Source of the DNA: Clostridia bacterium
Lineage (GTDB): Bacteria; Bacillota; Clostridia; Lachnospirales; Lachnospiraceae
Length of the DNA stretch: 64,000 nt
Direction: 5' to 3'
NCBI GenBank assembly: GCA_910575625.1
Contig: CAJTFD010000002.1
Coordinates: forward strand, 292,519 to 356,518
Within the stretch, counting starts at the first letter, position 1; every line of letters starts with the position of its first letter. The translations under genes were made by a program, and so were the position numbers. Under the pieces are notes generated by a model. The model saw only the letters and a program-made list of their open reading frames with translations. It was not told the DNA's origin and searched no databases. Shown one piece after another: positions 7,982 to 16,850 of the stretch.

Positions 7982-8573
7982 TGCACTTGACGGTCTTATC
8001 GAAGCCCAATTTCCCGCTGTCGATGCACATATTATAGCTGACCGCCTCTGCCCAGCGTTTGTTGGTATAATAGTTGTAATAACTGGAACGGCTCTTGTCT
8101 GTCTTTTGGATGGCATCCCGGGCCTTGCTGTCCTTCATATCGTACTCTTTCGCGATCCGGCGGATGCGGGTGTCCAGATCTGAGTGGATAAAGACGCTGA
8201 AACAATTCGGGCGGTCTGCCAGGGCATAGTCCGCACAGCGTCCCACCATCACACAGGGCCCCTCATCGGCCAGTTTCTTGATCGCCTCGAACTGCGCCAG
8301 GAAAACCTTGTGATTCATGGGCATATCCGTAAAAGCCGCCGAATTGTAGCCGAAAGAATAGGTGTCCATGACCAGGGAATACAGAAAGCTGTTTGTGGGT
8401 TTCTCGTCGTGATTCTCGAACAGTTCCCTGCAGATGCCGCTGTCATTGGCGGCTCTCTCCAGCAATTCCTTGTCATAGAAAGGGATTTCCAGCTCATCGG
8501 CCAGTTTCTTCCCGATGGCGCGTCCGCCGCTGCCATATTGACGTCCGATGGTGATCACTGCTCTTGTCTTCAT
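7944..8573 (-). CDS. cytidylate kinase-like family protein
   Basis: A 209-residue P-loop kinase of the cytidylate-kinase-like family. A Walker-type loop (ITIGRQYGSGGRAIGKKLA) lies near residues 8-26, then IPFYDKELL, and a basic C-terminal lid (RIAKEYDMKDSKARDAI). It is similar to, but distinct from, true Cmk; the in vivo substrate is not established. The ATG at 8573 has GGAG eight bases upstream and is preferred over a GTG nine bases earlier. It is the last gene of the sepF–rluD operon and overlaps the TtcA-like gene tail to tail. Confidence 0.85.
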   Translation of the reverse strand: MKTRAVITIGRQYGSGGRAIGKKLADELEIPFYDKELLERAANDSGICRELFENHDEKPTNSFLYSLVMDTYSFGYNSAAFTDMPMNHKVFLAQFEAIKKLADEGPCVMVGRCADYALADRPNCFSVFIHSDLDTRIRRIAKEYDMKDSKARDAIQKTDKSRSSYYNYYTNKRWAEAVSYNMCIDSGKLGFDKTVKCIIQALKVFEDMD

Positions 8574-8597
8574 AGTATCCACTCCTCTCGATATAGT

Positions 8598-9569
8598 TTA
8601 TCTATTTCTTAATTTATTGAGTAACTCGATGAAATATCCCGGAAATGGCGCGGACACTTCCAGGTATTCCCCAGAATGCGGGTGCTTAAATCCCAGCACA
8701 TACGCGTGCAGCGCCTGACCGTTCAGACGGAAGGGGTTGTCCTTGCTCCTGTTATAGAGAGGATCCCCCAAGAGCGGATGGGCGATGCTCGCCATGTGGA
8801 CCCGTATCTGATGGGTGCGCCCGGTCTCCAGGCGGCACTGGATATACGTGTATCCGCCAAACCTCTCCAGCACCCGGTAATGGGTCACTGCCCGCCTGCC
8901 GCTCCTGGAATGGATGGACATCCGTTTCCTGTCGGTGGGATGCCGTCCGATGGATGCGTCGATCCGTCCCTCGTCCGCCTTGACATTTCCCTGGACAATG
9001 GCATGGTAGACCCTGGTGATCGTGTGCTCTTTTAACTGCGCGGCCAGATCCTGATGGGTGCGGTCGTCCTTGCAGACCACCAGTGCGCCAGAAGTATCCC
9101 TGTCGATCCGGTGTACGATCCCCGGCCGCAACTCCCCGTTTATCCCGGAGAGATCCCCCTGGCAATGGAACAACACGGCGTTGACCAGGGTATGCTCCTC
9201 ATGTCCGGGGGCCGGGTGCACCACCATCCCCTGGGGCTTGTTGACGATCAGCAGATGCGCGTCCTCGTAAAGGATGTCCAGAGGGATATCTTCCGGCACG
9301 ATCGCAGCCGGGCGGATCGCGGGGATCTGCACACAGACCACATCCCCCGCCTGCAGGCGGTAACTGGGACGGACCGGCCTGTCATTGACCAGGATCATCC
9401 CATCCTGGAGCAATCTCTGGATGCGGGAGCGGGACAGATCCATCCCCTCCAGTGAGGATCCTTCCGAAAGCCCTTTATCGATGCGCATCCCCGCCTGCTC
9501 TTGTGGGATGTTGATCTCCAGGATCTTTGCGGTTTCCATAATCTTCTTATCGTCACTCGACATCTTCAT
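8598..9569 (-). CDS. RluD-type 23S rRNA pseudouridine synthase
   Basis: A 323-residue protein with an N-terminal S4 RNA-binding domain (SRSRIQRLLQDGMILVNDRPV) and a RluA-family catalytic domain. The catalytic Asp is in the motif HRIDRDTSGALVV. Family members convert uridines in 23S rRNA helix 69, or tRNA, to pseudouridine. The start at 9569 overlaps the lspA stop as ATGA and follows GAGGGGCGG; upstream ATGs in frame would sit inside lspA. The lspA–rluD pair is the usual Firmicute order. Confidence 0.93.
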   Translation of the reverse strand: MKMSSDDKKIMETAKILEINIPQEQAGMRIDKGLSEGSSLEGMDLSRSRIQRLLQDGMILVNDRPVRPSYRLQAGDVVCVQIPAIRPAAIVPEDIPLDILYEDAHLLIVNKPQGMVVHPAPGHEEHTLVNAVLFHCQGDLSGINGELRPGIVHRIDRDTSGALVVCKDDRTHQDLAAQLKEHTITRVYHAIVQGNVKADEGRIDASIGRHPTDRKRMSIHSRSGRRAVTHYRVLERFGGYTYIQCRLETGRTHQIRVHMASIAHPLLGDPLYNRSKDNPFRLNGQALHAYVLGFKHPHSGEYLEVSAPFPGYFIELLNKLRNR

Positions 9570-10078
9570 CCGCCCCTCTTCCACTGCATGAACGTAAGCT
9601 CCTCTTCTTTATACACAAAGCAGACACACCAGACCAGGAAAAAGCCGCTGACCACCACATAGATGTCCGCCATATTAAAGACAGGAAAGTCGATCAGCGA
9701 GAAATAGAAGAAATCCACCACATACCCGCGAAAAAGCCTGTCAATGCCATTTCCCGCCGCCCCCGCCGATAAGCCAGATGCAATAGCATAAAGGGGGATA
9801 TAACGGGATACGGCGGGCATATGCGCCAAAAACCACGCCGCCACGCCCAAAAACAATACGCACAGGATCAGGAAGATCAGTCTCTGATCCTGGAGCAGCC
9901 CGAAAGCGGCCCCCCGGTTTTCCAGATAGTGCAGTCGGAACACGCGGGGGATCCAGACCTTATCCTCTGCTCCGCGCAGATAGACCTGTGCCAGGTATTT
10001 CGTAAACTGGTCGATGAGGATCAGGATGAGGATCCCTGCACAGGAACAGATGATATATGTTCTCCTTTTATCCTTCAT
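9566..10078 (-). CDS. lspA: lipoprotein signal peptidase II
   Basis: A 170-residue aspartic membrane peptidase with four transmembrane helices. It cleaves lipoprotein signal peptides after diacylglyceryl transfer. Both catalytic motifs are present: GAAGNGIDRLFRGYVVDF (Asp of the NxxD box) and FNMADIYVVVSG (FNxAD). The helix starting ICSCAGILILILIDQFTKY carries the DQ-TK motif. The ATG lies inside the end of aroB (11-base overlap), so it is translated with it. Confidence 0.96.
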   Translation of the reverse strand: MKDKRRTYIICSCAGILILILIDQFTKYLAQVYLRGAEDKVWIPRVFRLHYLENRGAAFGLLQDQRLIFLILCVLFLGVAAWFLAHMPAVSRYIPLYAIASGLSAGAAGNGIDRLFRGYVVDFFYFSLIDFPVFNMADIYVVVSGFFLVWCVCFVYKEEELTFMQWKRGG

Positions 10079-11195
10079 ATGACACAGACATGCCTTTCAG
10101 ATGATCGATCGCCTGGCAGAGTTCCTCCTCAGTCACGGAGGTATCCACCACAGCCTCCCCGATCTGACGGAGCAGGATGAAGCGGATCTGGCCTTTGGAC
10201 ATCTTCTTATCCTTTTTCGTCGCCGCCAATATCTCTTCTGTGGACAGATCGCCCTCCAACCGCACGGGCAGCTGATAAATACCATTCATCTTCTGGACCC
10301 GCTCCAGGTCCGCCACGCTAATCAGGCCCCTGCGGCAGGAGAGATAGGCAGCGGCCACGCAGCCCAGGGCTACACACTGCCCATGGAGCATCTGAAAATC
10401 CATCTTCTTTTCGATGGCGTGCCCGATGGTGTGCCCCAGGTTCAATAAAGCTCTCGGTCCCTTCTCCATGGGATCTTGCTCCACCACAGCCGCCTTGATC
10501 TGGCAGCTGCGGAAGATCATCTCCTGAAGGGTATCCATATCCCGGGCGCGGATCCGCCCCTGGTTCTCCTCCAGCCACTGATAATAAGCCGCATCTCTCA
10601 AAAGGCCGTGTTTTAAGATCTCCGCCATCCCGCAGGCAAACTGGGCCTCGTCCAGCGTATCCAGTGTGTGCAGGTCCATATAGACCAGCCGCGGCTGATG
10701 GAACGCTCCCACCATATTTTTATAATTCTCAAGATCCACACCGGTCTTACCGCCGATGCTGCTGTCCACCTGGGACAATAAGGTGGTGGGCACCTGGACG
10801 AAATCAATCCCGCGCAGGTACGTGGCTGCCGCGAATCCGGTCAGATCACCCACCACGCCGCCGCCCAACGCCAGGAGCAGATCCCGCCGTTCAAAGCCAT
10901 GGTCGATGAGATGTGCGTACAATCCCTGTACGGTGGACAGCTGTTTGTGTTCCTCCCCGGCTTCCATGGTAAAACAGGTGACCGTCTGGAACGCCTGCTC
11001 CAGTTCTCTCCTGACCTCTTCCATATAGAGAGGTCTTACATGGGTATCCGTCACGATGCAGATCTTCCCGCCCTGGGGCCTGCATGCGGCCACAGATGCA
11101 GCGAACTGTGAAAAATCTCGCCGCAGGCAGATCGTATAAGAAAATTCCCCGCTCCTTGTGATCTGGATCTTGTCCTTCTTCTCTATTTTATCCAT
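10068..11195 (-). CDS. aroB: 3-dehydroquinate synthase
   Basis: A 375-residue AroB, second step of the shikimate pathway, converting DAHP to 3-dehydroquinate with NAD and a divalent metal. Seen are the NAD loop GGGVVGDLTGFAAATYLRG, the QVPTTLLSQVDSSIGGKTGVD segment, and the metal ligands Glu (CGMAEILKHG) and His (NLGHTIGHAIE). It is unusual to find aroB alone inside the sepF–lspA cluster rather than with other aro genes. Confidence 0.96.
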   Translation of the reverse strand: MDKIEKKDKIQITRSGEFSYTICLRRDFSQFAASVAACRPQGGKICIVTDTHVRPLYMEEVRRELEQAFQTVTCFTMEAGEEHKQLSTVQGLYAHLIDHGFERRDLLLALGGGVVGDLTGFAAATYLRGIDFVQVPTTLLSQVDSSIGGKTGVDLENYKNMVGAFHQPRLVYMDLHTLDTLDEAQFACGMAEILKHGLLRDAAYYQWLEENQGRIRARDMDTLQEMIFRSCQIKAAVVEQDPMEKGPRALLNLGHTIGHAIEKKMDFQMLHGQCVALGCVAAAYLSCRRGLISVADLERVQKMNGIYQLPVRLEGDLSTEEILAATKKDKKMSKGQIRFILLRQIGEAVVDTSVTEEELCQAIDHLKGMSVSYEG

Positions 11196-11249
11196 TACGC
11201 TCCCTCTTTTCCTCAGTTGATGCCATCGGCCGATGTATGCGGCAGATTT

Positions 11250-12005
11250 TTATTGATAGATCTCCAGGAGTATCCCATATCGCCCTTTCTTTGTCCTGGA
11301 TAGGATCTGCCGGAAGCAGAACTTCCCCTTCCCCCTCACCGACACGATATCGCCTTCCTTGAGCACATGACCGCTCCGTGTGACCGGACTGGCGTTGACA
11401 AAGACTTTCCCGCCCTGGATCAGCGGCGTGAGTTTTGTCCTGGAACCGCCGAAGGCGATGGCGAGTATGGCATCCAGACGGATGGAGGAGACGGTCCCCT
11501 GTACGGGCTTTCTCACTGGTTCCGGGATTTTTTCTGTATGGGGCCAGATCTCCGTGCGCACCGGCGTGTGCCTGATCTTGACCAGCTCCTGGACGAAAAA
11601 GTCTGCCATTGTGTCCACACAGAAGAAACAGGCCGCCTCGTCCAGGAGAAGGATATCCCCCAGCACACTGCGCTCCACCCCCAGATTGACCAGCGCGCCT
11701 AGGTAGTCCCGGTGGTCCGGGCTCTCCGGGGCATGTCCGGCCGCTCTCGTGACTTTCAGACAGCACAGAGGATATTCCCATCCATAGGAAAGAGCGTCAG
11801 GGATAAATGCTGCCATCTGACGCTCTGCACCTTCATAACCCCCGAACGTCTCCGTAGCCACGCCCGGAAGATCATCTCGCAGGTTCTTTATCATATGTAG
11901 CTGGTGAAGATCTAAAAAATCCGTAAACGTAACGATGTCCCTCTGAAAGGCCATGCTCTTCAGATCATTTATACGGTTTTGAAAAAGGGTATCTGTATCT
12001 CTCAT
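11250..12005 (-). CDS. ylmH: YlmH family S4-domain RNA-binding protein
   Basis: A 251-residue YlmH protein. The N-terminal part has the DUF-type YlmH fold (FTDFLDLHQLHMIKNL, then FGGYEGAERQMAAFIPD). The C-terminal S4 domain (IQGGKVFVNASPVTRSGHVLKEGDIVSVRG) binds RNA. YlmH has been linked to rescue of stalled 50S peptidyl-tRNA complexes and is classically encoded beside sepF in Gram-positives. It sits two bases downstream of sepF. Confidence 0.92.
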   Translation of the reverse strand: MRDTDTLFQNRINDLKSMAFQRDIVTFTDFLDLHQLHMIKNLRDDLPGVATETFGGYEGAERQMAAFIPDALSYGWEYPLCCLKVTRAAGHAPESPDHRDYLGALVNLGVERSVLGDILLLDEAACFFCVDTMADFFVQELVKIRHTPVRTEIWPHTEKIPEPVRKPVQGTVSSIRLDAILAIAFGGSRTKLTPLIQGGKVFVNASPVTRSGHVLKEGDIVSVRGKGKFCFRQILSRTKKGRYGILLEIYQ

Positions 12006-12007
12006 CT

Positions 12008-12574
12008 TTACAGCTCCGTGTGCATGGACGGGATCTTCCCGCCTAGGATATCCTGGTAGTCGCCGGATATATCCACGTTAAAAGGCGTGATGATAAACAC
12101 AAAATCGGATATCTTCTGAAACTGCCCGCTCAAAGCATAACAGCAGCCCAGTGTGAAATCGATGATCCTCTGTGCCAGATCCACGTCCACTCCCTCCAGG
12201 TTCAGGACAACGGTACGGCTGGACATCAGCGTCTCAGCAATCTCCCGCGTATCCTCCATAGAAGCGGGTTTGATCACGCACACCTCCATGGATTGTCCCT
12301 TTTTCGGGCTGCGCATCGGTGTGATCTTGGAAGAAGCCGGACGCGCCTGCTTTCCGTTCGGCTTTTGTGCTGCTCTATCTGTCTTCGCAGGATTTCTCGG
12401 TTGTGGATCGTCATAGGCTTCATCTTCATCGTCGTCGCTCTTCTGGAATTTTTCGAAAAACTTCCTGCGGGGTCTCCCGTCCAGATCGTCGTCATCATAA
12501 TCGTCCAGAAAATCGTCGTCGTCGTAATCATCGTTGAGTTTGATCGCGTCTAAAAACTTATCCAAAACACCCAT
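12008..12574 (-). CDS. sepF: cell division protein SepF
   Basis: A 188-residue SepF, a membrane-bound protein that bundles FtsZ filaments at the septum. The N-terminal amphipathic helix (MGVLDKFLDAIKL) is followed by a very acidic Asp-rich linker (about residues 14-35), a Lys/Pro-rich spacer, and the C-terminal SepF fold (VCVIKPASMEDTREIAETL, then VVLNLEGVDVDLAQRIIDF). The ATG at 12574 has GGAG nine bases upstream; an upstream TTG is less likely. Confidence 0.95.
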   Translation of the reverse strand: MGVLDKFLDAIKLNDDYDDDDFLDDYDDDDLDGRPRRKFFEKFQKSDDDEDEAYDDPQPRNPAKTDRAAQKPNGKQARPASSKITPMRSPKKGQSMEVCVIKPASMEDTREIAETLMSSRTVVLNLEGVDVDLAQRIIDFTLGCCYALSGQFQKISDFVFIITPFNVDISGDYQDILGGKIPSMHTEL

Positions 12575-12646
12575 GTCCAATCTCCAATCTCATTCATGGT
12601 AAAATGCCTGCACGCACAGACATATCTGTCAGACCCCATGCGAGGA

Positions 12647-13339
12647 TCATACCTGATAATCTCGTTCTCCGAAAATACCAGTCCCTACTCTTACCATCGT
12701 TGCCCCCTCTTCTATGGCGACCTCATAATCGCCTGTCATCCCCATACTGAGCACAAACATATCTACATTATCAATGTTTTTTGCGGCAATGTCAACACTT
12801 AATTTTTTCAATTCCCGAAAAACCCACCTATTTTCCTCCGGATCTTCCACATAAGGCGCGATCGTCATCAGGCCCTGGATATGGATGTTTTCCAGTTGGC
12901 TGATCTGTTCGGCCAGGGGGAGGGTCTCCGCCACAGACAAGCCGAATTTACTCTCCTCCTCCGCCACGTTGACCTCAAGAAGGATCGGCACGCGCACCTG
13001 ATGTTTCTTGGCCTCGGACTGGATCGTCTGCGCTAAGCGCAGGCTGTCCACCGAGTGGATCATCGATATCTTATCCACAATGTATTTTACTTTATTCCTC
13101 TGCAGATGGCCGATCATATGCCACTTGACATCCCCCGGCATCTGCGGGTATTTCTCCGAAATCTCCTGTACTTTGTTCTCGCCGAAAAAGCGCGCACCGC
13201 AGCGGTAAGCCTCTTTGAGATCCTGGATTGGTTTCGTCTTGCTGACCGCGATCAGCGTGACATCCTCCCGTTTACGGCCGCTCCTTTCACAGGCTCTTTG
13301 GATCTTTTCTTCTACAGATGCTAGCTGTTCCTGGATCAT
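12647..13339 (-). CDS. YggS family PLP homeostasis protein
   Basis: A 230-residue YggS/PLPBP protein. Pyridoxal phosphate is bound by Lys in LIAVSKTKP (about residue 35). The family features HMIGHLQRNK, VNVAEEESKFGL and the C-terminal LSMGMTGDYEVAIEEGAT with MVRVGTGIFG are all present. It buffers PLP and has no catalytic reaction of its own. It precedes sepF, as in many Gram-positive division clusters. Confidence 0.95.
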   Translation of the reverse strand: MIQEQLASVEEKIQRACERSGRKREDVTLIAVSKTKPIQDLKEAYRCGARFFGENKVQEISEKYPQMPGDVKWHMIGHLQRNKVKYIVDKISMIHSVDSLRLAQTIQSEAKKHQVRVPILLEVNVAEEESKFGLSVAETLPLAEQISQLENIHIQGLMTIAPYVEDPEENRWVFRELKKLSVDIAAKNIDNVDMFVLSMGMTGDYEVAIEEGATMVRVGTGIFGERDYQV

Positions 13340-13373
13340 ATCTTTCCCTCCTTTAGATCATTTTATCGCAATC

Positions 13374-14783
13374 TTATTGTACAACGATATCTTCCTCTTT
13401 GACCTGCGAGGCGTCCAATATGATATGGTCATACTGAGCAATCCCGTAGGCAGTCCCCTTCTCCACGATACAAAACTCCTCATTCTGGTCGAGGATATTG
13501 ATGAAACGGAAGACCGCATATCCTTTATTGATGCAATAGACGCCTTCCAGCGCAGCCGTGTCTTCCACCACATATCGGTCATTGGAATCGGGCTTTGATA
13601 ATATGCTCCCCTCCGGAAATGCGGCTGTATCCACATAACACAGATCATCATTTTCCGCATAGAGGGTGGTACTGATAAATTCCTTACTGGCCGACTCTCC
13701 CTTTTTCTTCCCTTTTTCCACAAGAAAGCCCGCCTCCCCGTTGTCCCCGTCCACCGTCTTATATTCAATGGGTATCGTATAAAAATCCTTGTTGACCACA
13801 GAAGTCAACGGGATCTTCAGGCCGCTCTGGGCGTTCGTGACCAACTCGATCCCCACGAAACGCTCCCTCGCGTATCGGATCAATCCGCTGCCGAACTCGA
13901 TATTCCCGTACTTCTTCCCGTCCCGCTCGATGATCGTAAAATCCCCGTTCTGCGTGACATTATCTTTTAAAAAACGGACTTTGATATACGTCTTATCCGC
14001 CAGGCCGCTGGCCTGTTTATCGCTCAGAGGGATGATCAGATTCCAGCTCTCCCCGATGATCAGCTTGTAGACGGGATCCCCGGCCTGTATGGATTCTTTT
14101 TTCTTTAAACTCTCTCTGTGATACCGGTCCTGATCCAGGCTGTCTTCTGTAAAATTATCCACCGTGGTCTCCTCGTATCCATCCCTGGAATAGAGGACAA
14201 TGCCGTTCTCCCGGGCACGGACCAGGGTCTGTCCGCCCATGGTCACCGATGGGGTTGTCCCATCTGCCTGTGCCGCCTGGTACTCCTCCTGGCTGGCCAT
14301 GGAATACTGCAGGATGCTCCCGCCCAGTTCATATTTGAAATTATAGGTACTGCCGAAATCATTGGGCGCAAAGCTGTAGGAAAACGCACTCATCTGCGCC
14401 CGGATCAGCGACAAGTCTTCTTCTGAGAGCGGATGTGTCGCCTCCTGCTGTGACTGCTGTTCGCCCAGACCGTAAACGATGGCTGTGGCACTGACTTTCC
14501 CGCCTTCCCGTGCATAGTAATCCAGATAACCGCCTGCGTCCGCCGTGACGATCTGCTCCTCGCACAGCATGAGTCCTGTGTACGTCTCATTTTTCGCCAG
14601 CGGGCCTGCGACCACCTGGTATGAAGTCACGTGTACCGTGGTAAAATATAGGACGATGCTTATGATGATATACAAAAATAAGATGCCGAATAAGATCGTG
14701 CCTATATTAAGGGTGAGGATCCTCTTTAAGTCCTTCCAGAGGATCTTCCTTCTTGGAAATCGGATCTGCTTGTTGGATGCCAA
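13374..14783 (-). CDS. HlyD-like membrane protein of the sepF cluster
   Basis: A 469-residue protein with one transmembrane helix near residues 27-52 and an extracellular part resembling the biotinyl-lipoyl-like domain of HlyD adaptors (VVAGPLAKNETYTGLMLCEEQIV and later GIVLYSRDGYEETTVDNF). No ABC or MFS partner lies next to it. In Lachnospiraceae such proteins recur upstream of yggS–sepF, which suggests a role in envelope or division rather than classical export; this is inference. It has its own promoter. Confidence 0.75.
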   Translation of the reverse strand: MASNKQIRFPRRKILWKDLKRILTLNIGTILFGILFLYIIISIVLYFTTVHVTSYQVVAGPLAKNETYTGLMLCEEQIVTADAGGYLDYYAREGGKVSATAIVYGLGEQQSQQEATHPLSEEDLSLIRAQMSAFSYSFAPNDFGSTYNFKYELGGSILQYSMASQEEYQAAQADGTTPSVTMGGQTLVRARENGIVLYSRDGYEETTVDNFTEDSLDQDRYHRESLKKKESIQAGDPVYKLIIGESWNLIIPLSDKQASGLADKTYIKVRFLKDNVTQNGDFTIIERDGKKYGNIEFGSGLIRYARERFVGIELVTNAQSGLKIPLTSVVNKDFYTIPIEYKTVDGDNGEAGFLVEKGKKKGESASKEFISTTLYAENDDLCYVDTAAFPEGSILSKPDSNDRYVVEDTAALEGVYCINKGYAVFRFINILDQNEEFCIVEKGTAYGIAQYDHIILDASQVKEEDIVVQ

Positions 14784-14820
14784 TTGGCTGTCCTCCTTGC
14801 TCGTATGTTTGATCTGGATT

Positions 14821-14849
14821 ATTTTATCACAATTTTTTTAAATTAGCAA
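14821..14849 (-). promoter_or_regulatory. promoter of the HlyD–yggS–sepF operon
   Basis: TTGCTA (14844-14849) and TAAAAT (14821-14826) on the minus strand, 17-base spacer, then AAGGAGGA before the ATG at 14783. Confidence 0.7.
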
Positions 14850-14923
14850 ATGTATAAACCCTCGGCGGCGCGGTTACACTAAAGCGTGTCTAAAAATCAC
14901 TTTTAGCATAGGAGGGATGCATC

Positions 14924-15142
14924 ATGAATTCCAAAGGGTTAGACTATACAGCATTGGTGATCGCCATCGTAGGAGCTGTAAACTGGGGACTGATCGCATT
15001 ATTCCGTTTTGACCTGGTCGCTTTCATCTTCGGCAATATGTCCTGGATCTCACGTATCGTCTATGGGCTTGTCGGGTTATGCGGACTCTATCTGATCAGT
15101 CTGTTTGGCCGGGTAAGGGGCAGCATCGGCGTGAGCGAATAG
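14924..15142 (+). CDS. DUF378 small membrane protein
   Basis: A 72-residue protein with two transmembrane helices. The DUF378 signature (YTALVIAIVGAVNWGLIALF, then IVYGLVGLCGLYLISL) is complete. Function is unknown across the family. A strong AGGAGG ribosome site lies ten bases before the ATG and a strong terminator follows. It stands alone on the + strand between two minus-strand operons. Confidence 0.92.
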   Translation: MNSKGLDYTALVIAIVGAVNWGLIALFRFDLVAFIFGNMSWISRIVYGLVGLCGLYLISLFGRVRGSIGVSE

Positions 15143-15168
15143 ATCCATCCAGATCCGCACAGGCCAAT

Positions 15169-15218
15169 GAAAAACAGGGAAAGACACATCGTCTCGGTGT
15201 CTTTCCCTGTTCCCCTGT
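15169..15218 (+). terminator. terminator after DUF378
   Basis: AACAGGGAAAGACAC pairs with GTGTCTTTCCCTGTT around an ATCGTCTCG loop, followed by a mixed C/T tract. A strong stem; symmetrical enough to work in both directions. Confidence 0.8.
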
Positions 15219-15268
15219 TATGTAATTCTATCAGATATCTTTTATCTGACCACCCTTCACCAGATACC

Positions 15269-15691
15269 TTACAGCGCTTCGATGATCTTTGTTTGGAGAG
15301 ATGTGGGTATTTCTTCCTTGTCCACAGATATGCTTACAATAAAGGTGAGATTGAACTGTTGTCCGATGGCATCCAACTGGTTCAATGTATCCGTCACATC
15401 TCCCTGTTCACCCAATTTTGATATGGTGAGGAATCCGTCCAGATATACCTGCTCCAAGTCGTGATCCTGTGACAAGATACCGCAGATAAATCCCACAAAT
15501 TCATCGCTGTTCTTCAGCGGGAAGGCAGATACATCGATCAGCCGTATCTTATTATTCAATTCATACATATGCTTGGCGCTCTTATCCAGGTAAACGATGC
15601 TGCCGTGGGCAGTCTTTACCGAATCATTCGCCTTTTCCAACAGAACTTTGGTCTTCCCTTTGCCTTTCTTTCCTACTATTAGTTCAATCAT
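15269..15691 (-). CDS. small P-loop protein of unknown function
   Basis: A 140-residue protein starting MIELIVGKKGKGKTKVLLEKAN, a clean Walker A motif (GKKGKGKT) at residues 7-14. A likely Walker B follows near 81-86 (QVYLDGFL). It is much shorter than normal P-loop ATPases. Close relatives in Lachnospiraceae carry names such as 'twitching motility PilT', which the sequence does not justify. It has its own promoter and AGGAGGA ribosome site. Probably a nucleotide-binding regulator; role unknown. Confidence 0.75.
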   Translation of the reverse strand: MIELIVGKKGKGKTKVLLEKANDSVKTAHGSIVYLDKSAKHMYELNNKIRLIDVSAFPLKNSDEFVGFICGILSQDHDLEQVYLDGFLTISKLGEQGDVTDTLNQLDAIGQQFNLTFIVSISVDKEEIPTSLQTKIIEAL

Positions 15692-15750
15692 CCTGCTTTC
15701 CTCCTTAGACGTGTAGGCATTTTAAACAAATTCCTAATTTTGATATTTCA

Positions 15751-15779
15751 ATTATAGTGTATATTGACAAAAAGTTCAA
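15751..15779 (-). promoter_or_regulatory. promoter of the small P-loop gene
   Basis: TTGAAC (15774-15779) and TATAAT (15751-15756) on the minus strand, 17-base spacer. Confidence 0.7.
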
Positions 15780-15788
15780 TGATTATTT

Positions 15789-16835
15789 TCAGGAATTGAT
15801 ATGTTCCAGCAATTGGTTCATCTGCTCGTACAGGACCGGCTTATCCAGGGCGTTCGCCACGACCGTGATAAATGTGTTCCCATACACGTTCTGACTGACC
15901 AGAGCCAGGCAGTTCCCCGCCTCATCCGTGGTCCCCGTCTTCCCCCCTAAGACTGTCACGCCCATGGGTTCGGTGGCTTCCCCGATCAGATAATAGTCCG
16001 TCGATTCCAGATATATGGAGCGCGCTTGTCCTAAAGTATTTTGGAACTGGACAGAAAAAGTACTCATCTGGATGATCTCCACGAACTTAGGATAACGGAT
16101 CGCCTCGTTCAGCATCAGATAGATATCGTATATACTGGTATAATGTTCCGGATCCTGCAGACCATGAGGATTGGTAAAATGTGTATTGCTCATCCCCAGG
16201 CGCGCCACCTCTTCATTCATCATCCGGATAAAATCCGCCTGCGTCCCGCCCACATGCTCGGCAATGGCCGCCGCCGCATCGTTCCCGGAGTAGATCAAAA
16301 GCCCCTGGAGCAGCTGCTCTAAAGTGAGCTGGTCACCGGCCGCAAAACCGCAGAGCTGGGAACCCTCTTCCAGGATGAGTGCAGTCTGGCTGACCGTCAC
16401 CAAGTCTGCCAGGTTTCCATACTTCAGGGCGACGATCGCCGTCATGATCTTTGTCATGCTCGCCGGGTAGAGTTTCTCATAGATCCTCTGTCCGTATAAG
16501 ACCCGCTTGCCCTCCAGGTCAAAGAGCCCGCCGTACTGCGAGGGATCCTGGGTGACCCCCTCCAAGGGGATATCGGCCTCCAGGGACACACACAGGTCTT
16601 TTGCAAAACCATCCTGGATCTGTTTATCCGTCATCTCCTCCATCCCCGGGAACTGTCCGACTTCCTCAAATGCGAGAGGAAGATCCATCCCCGCCCCGGA
16701 TAAAAAAAAGTGATAGACAGCGTATCCGCCCCCAGCGCAGAGCAACAACAGCACCGGTACAAGGAGGATCTTGAGTGATCTGTGCCTGTGCACACGGCGT
16801 CTGCGCGTCTTTTTTGCTTTTTTCTTATGCGCCAT
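15789..16835 (-). CDS. D-alanyl-D-alanine carboxypeptidase (DacA-like, S11)
   Basis: A 348-residue penicillin-binding DD-carboxypeptidase that trims the terminal D-Ala of peptidoglycan stem peptides. An Arg/Lys-rich cytoplasmic start and a single membrane anchor near residues 24-44 precede the catalytic domain with all three motifs: SxxK in YPASMTKIM, SxN in YSGNDAAAA, and KTG in GGKTGTTDEAGN. It lacks the long C-terminal domain of classical DacA. It lies 15 bases after rodA at the 3' end of the shape/division operon. Confidence 0.9.
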   Translation of the reverse strand: MAHKKKAKKTRRRRVHRHRSLKILLVPVLLLLCAGGGYAVYHFFLSGAGMDLPLAFEEVGQFPGMEEMTDKQIQDGFAKDLCVSLEADIPLEGVTQDPSQYGGLFDLEGKRVLYGQRIYEKLYPASMTKIMTAIVALKYGNLADLVTVSQTALILEEGSQLCGFAAGDQLTLEQLLQGLLIYSGNDAAAAIAEHVGGTQADFIRMMNEEVARLGMSNTHFTNPHGLQDPEHYTSIYDIYLMLNEAIRYPKFVEIIQMSTFSVQFQNTLGQARSIYLESTDYYLIGEATEPMGVTVLGGKTGTTDEAGNCLALVSQNVYGNTFITVVANALDKPVLYEQMNQLLEHINS

Positions 16836-16850
16836 ATCTTTCCACCATTT

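Noticed and set aside
14870..14912. AGCGTGTCTAAAAATC upstream of DUF378 as a third copy of the 4093 element end
   Set aside because: Only about a dozen bases resemble the terminal repeat, and no matching inverted end or inner stem follows.
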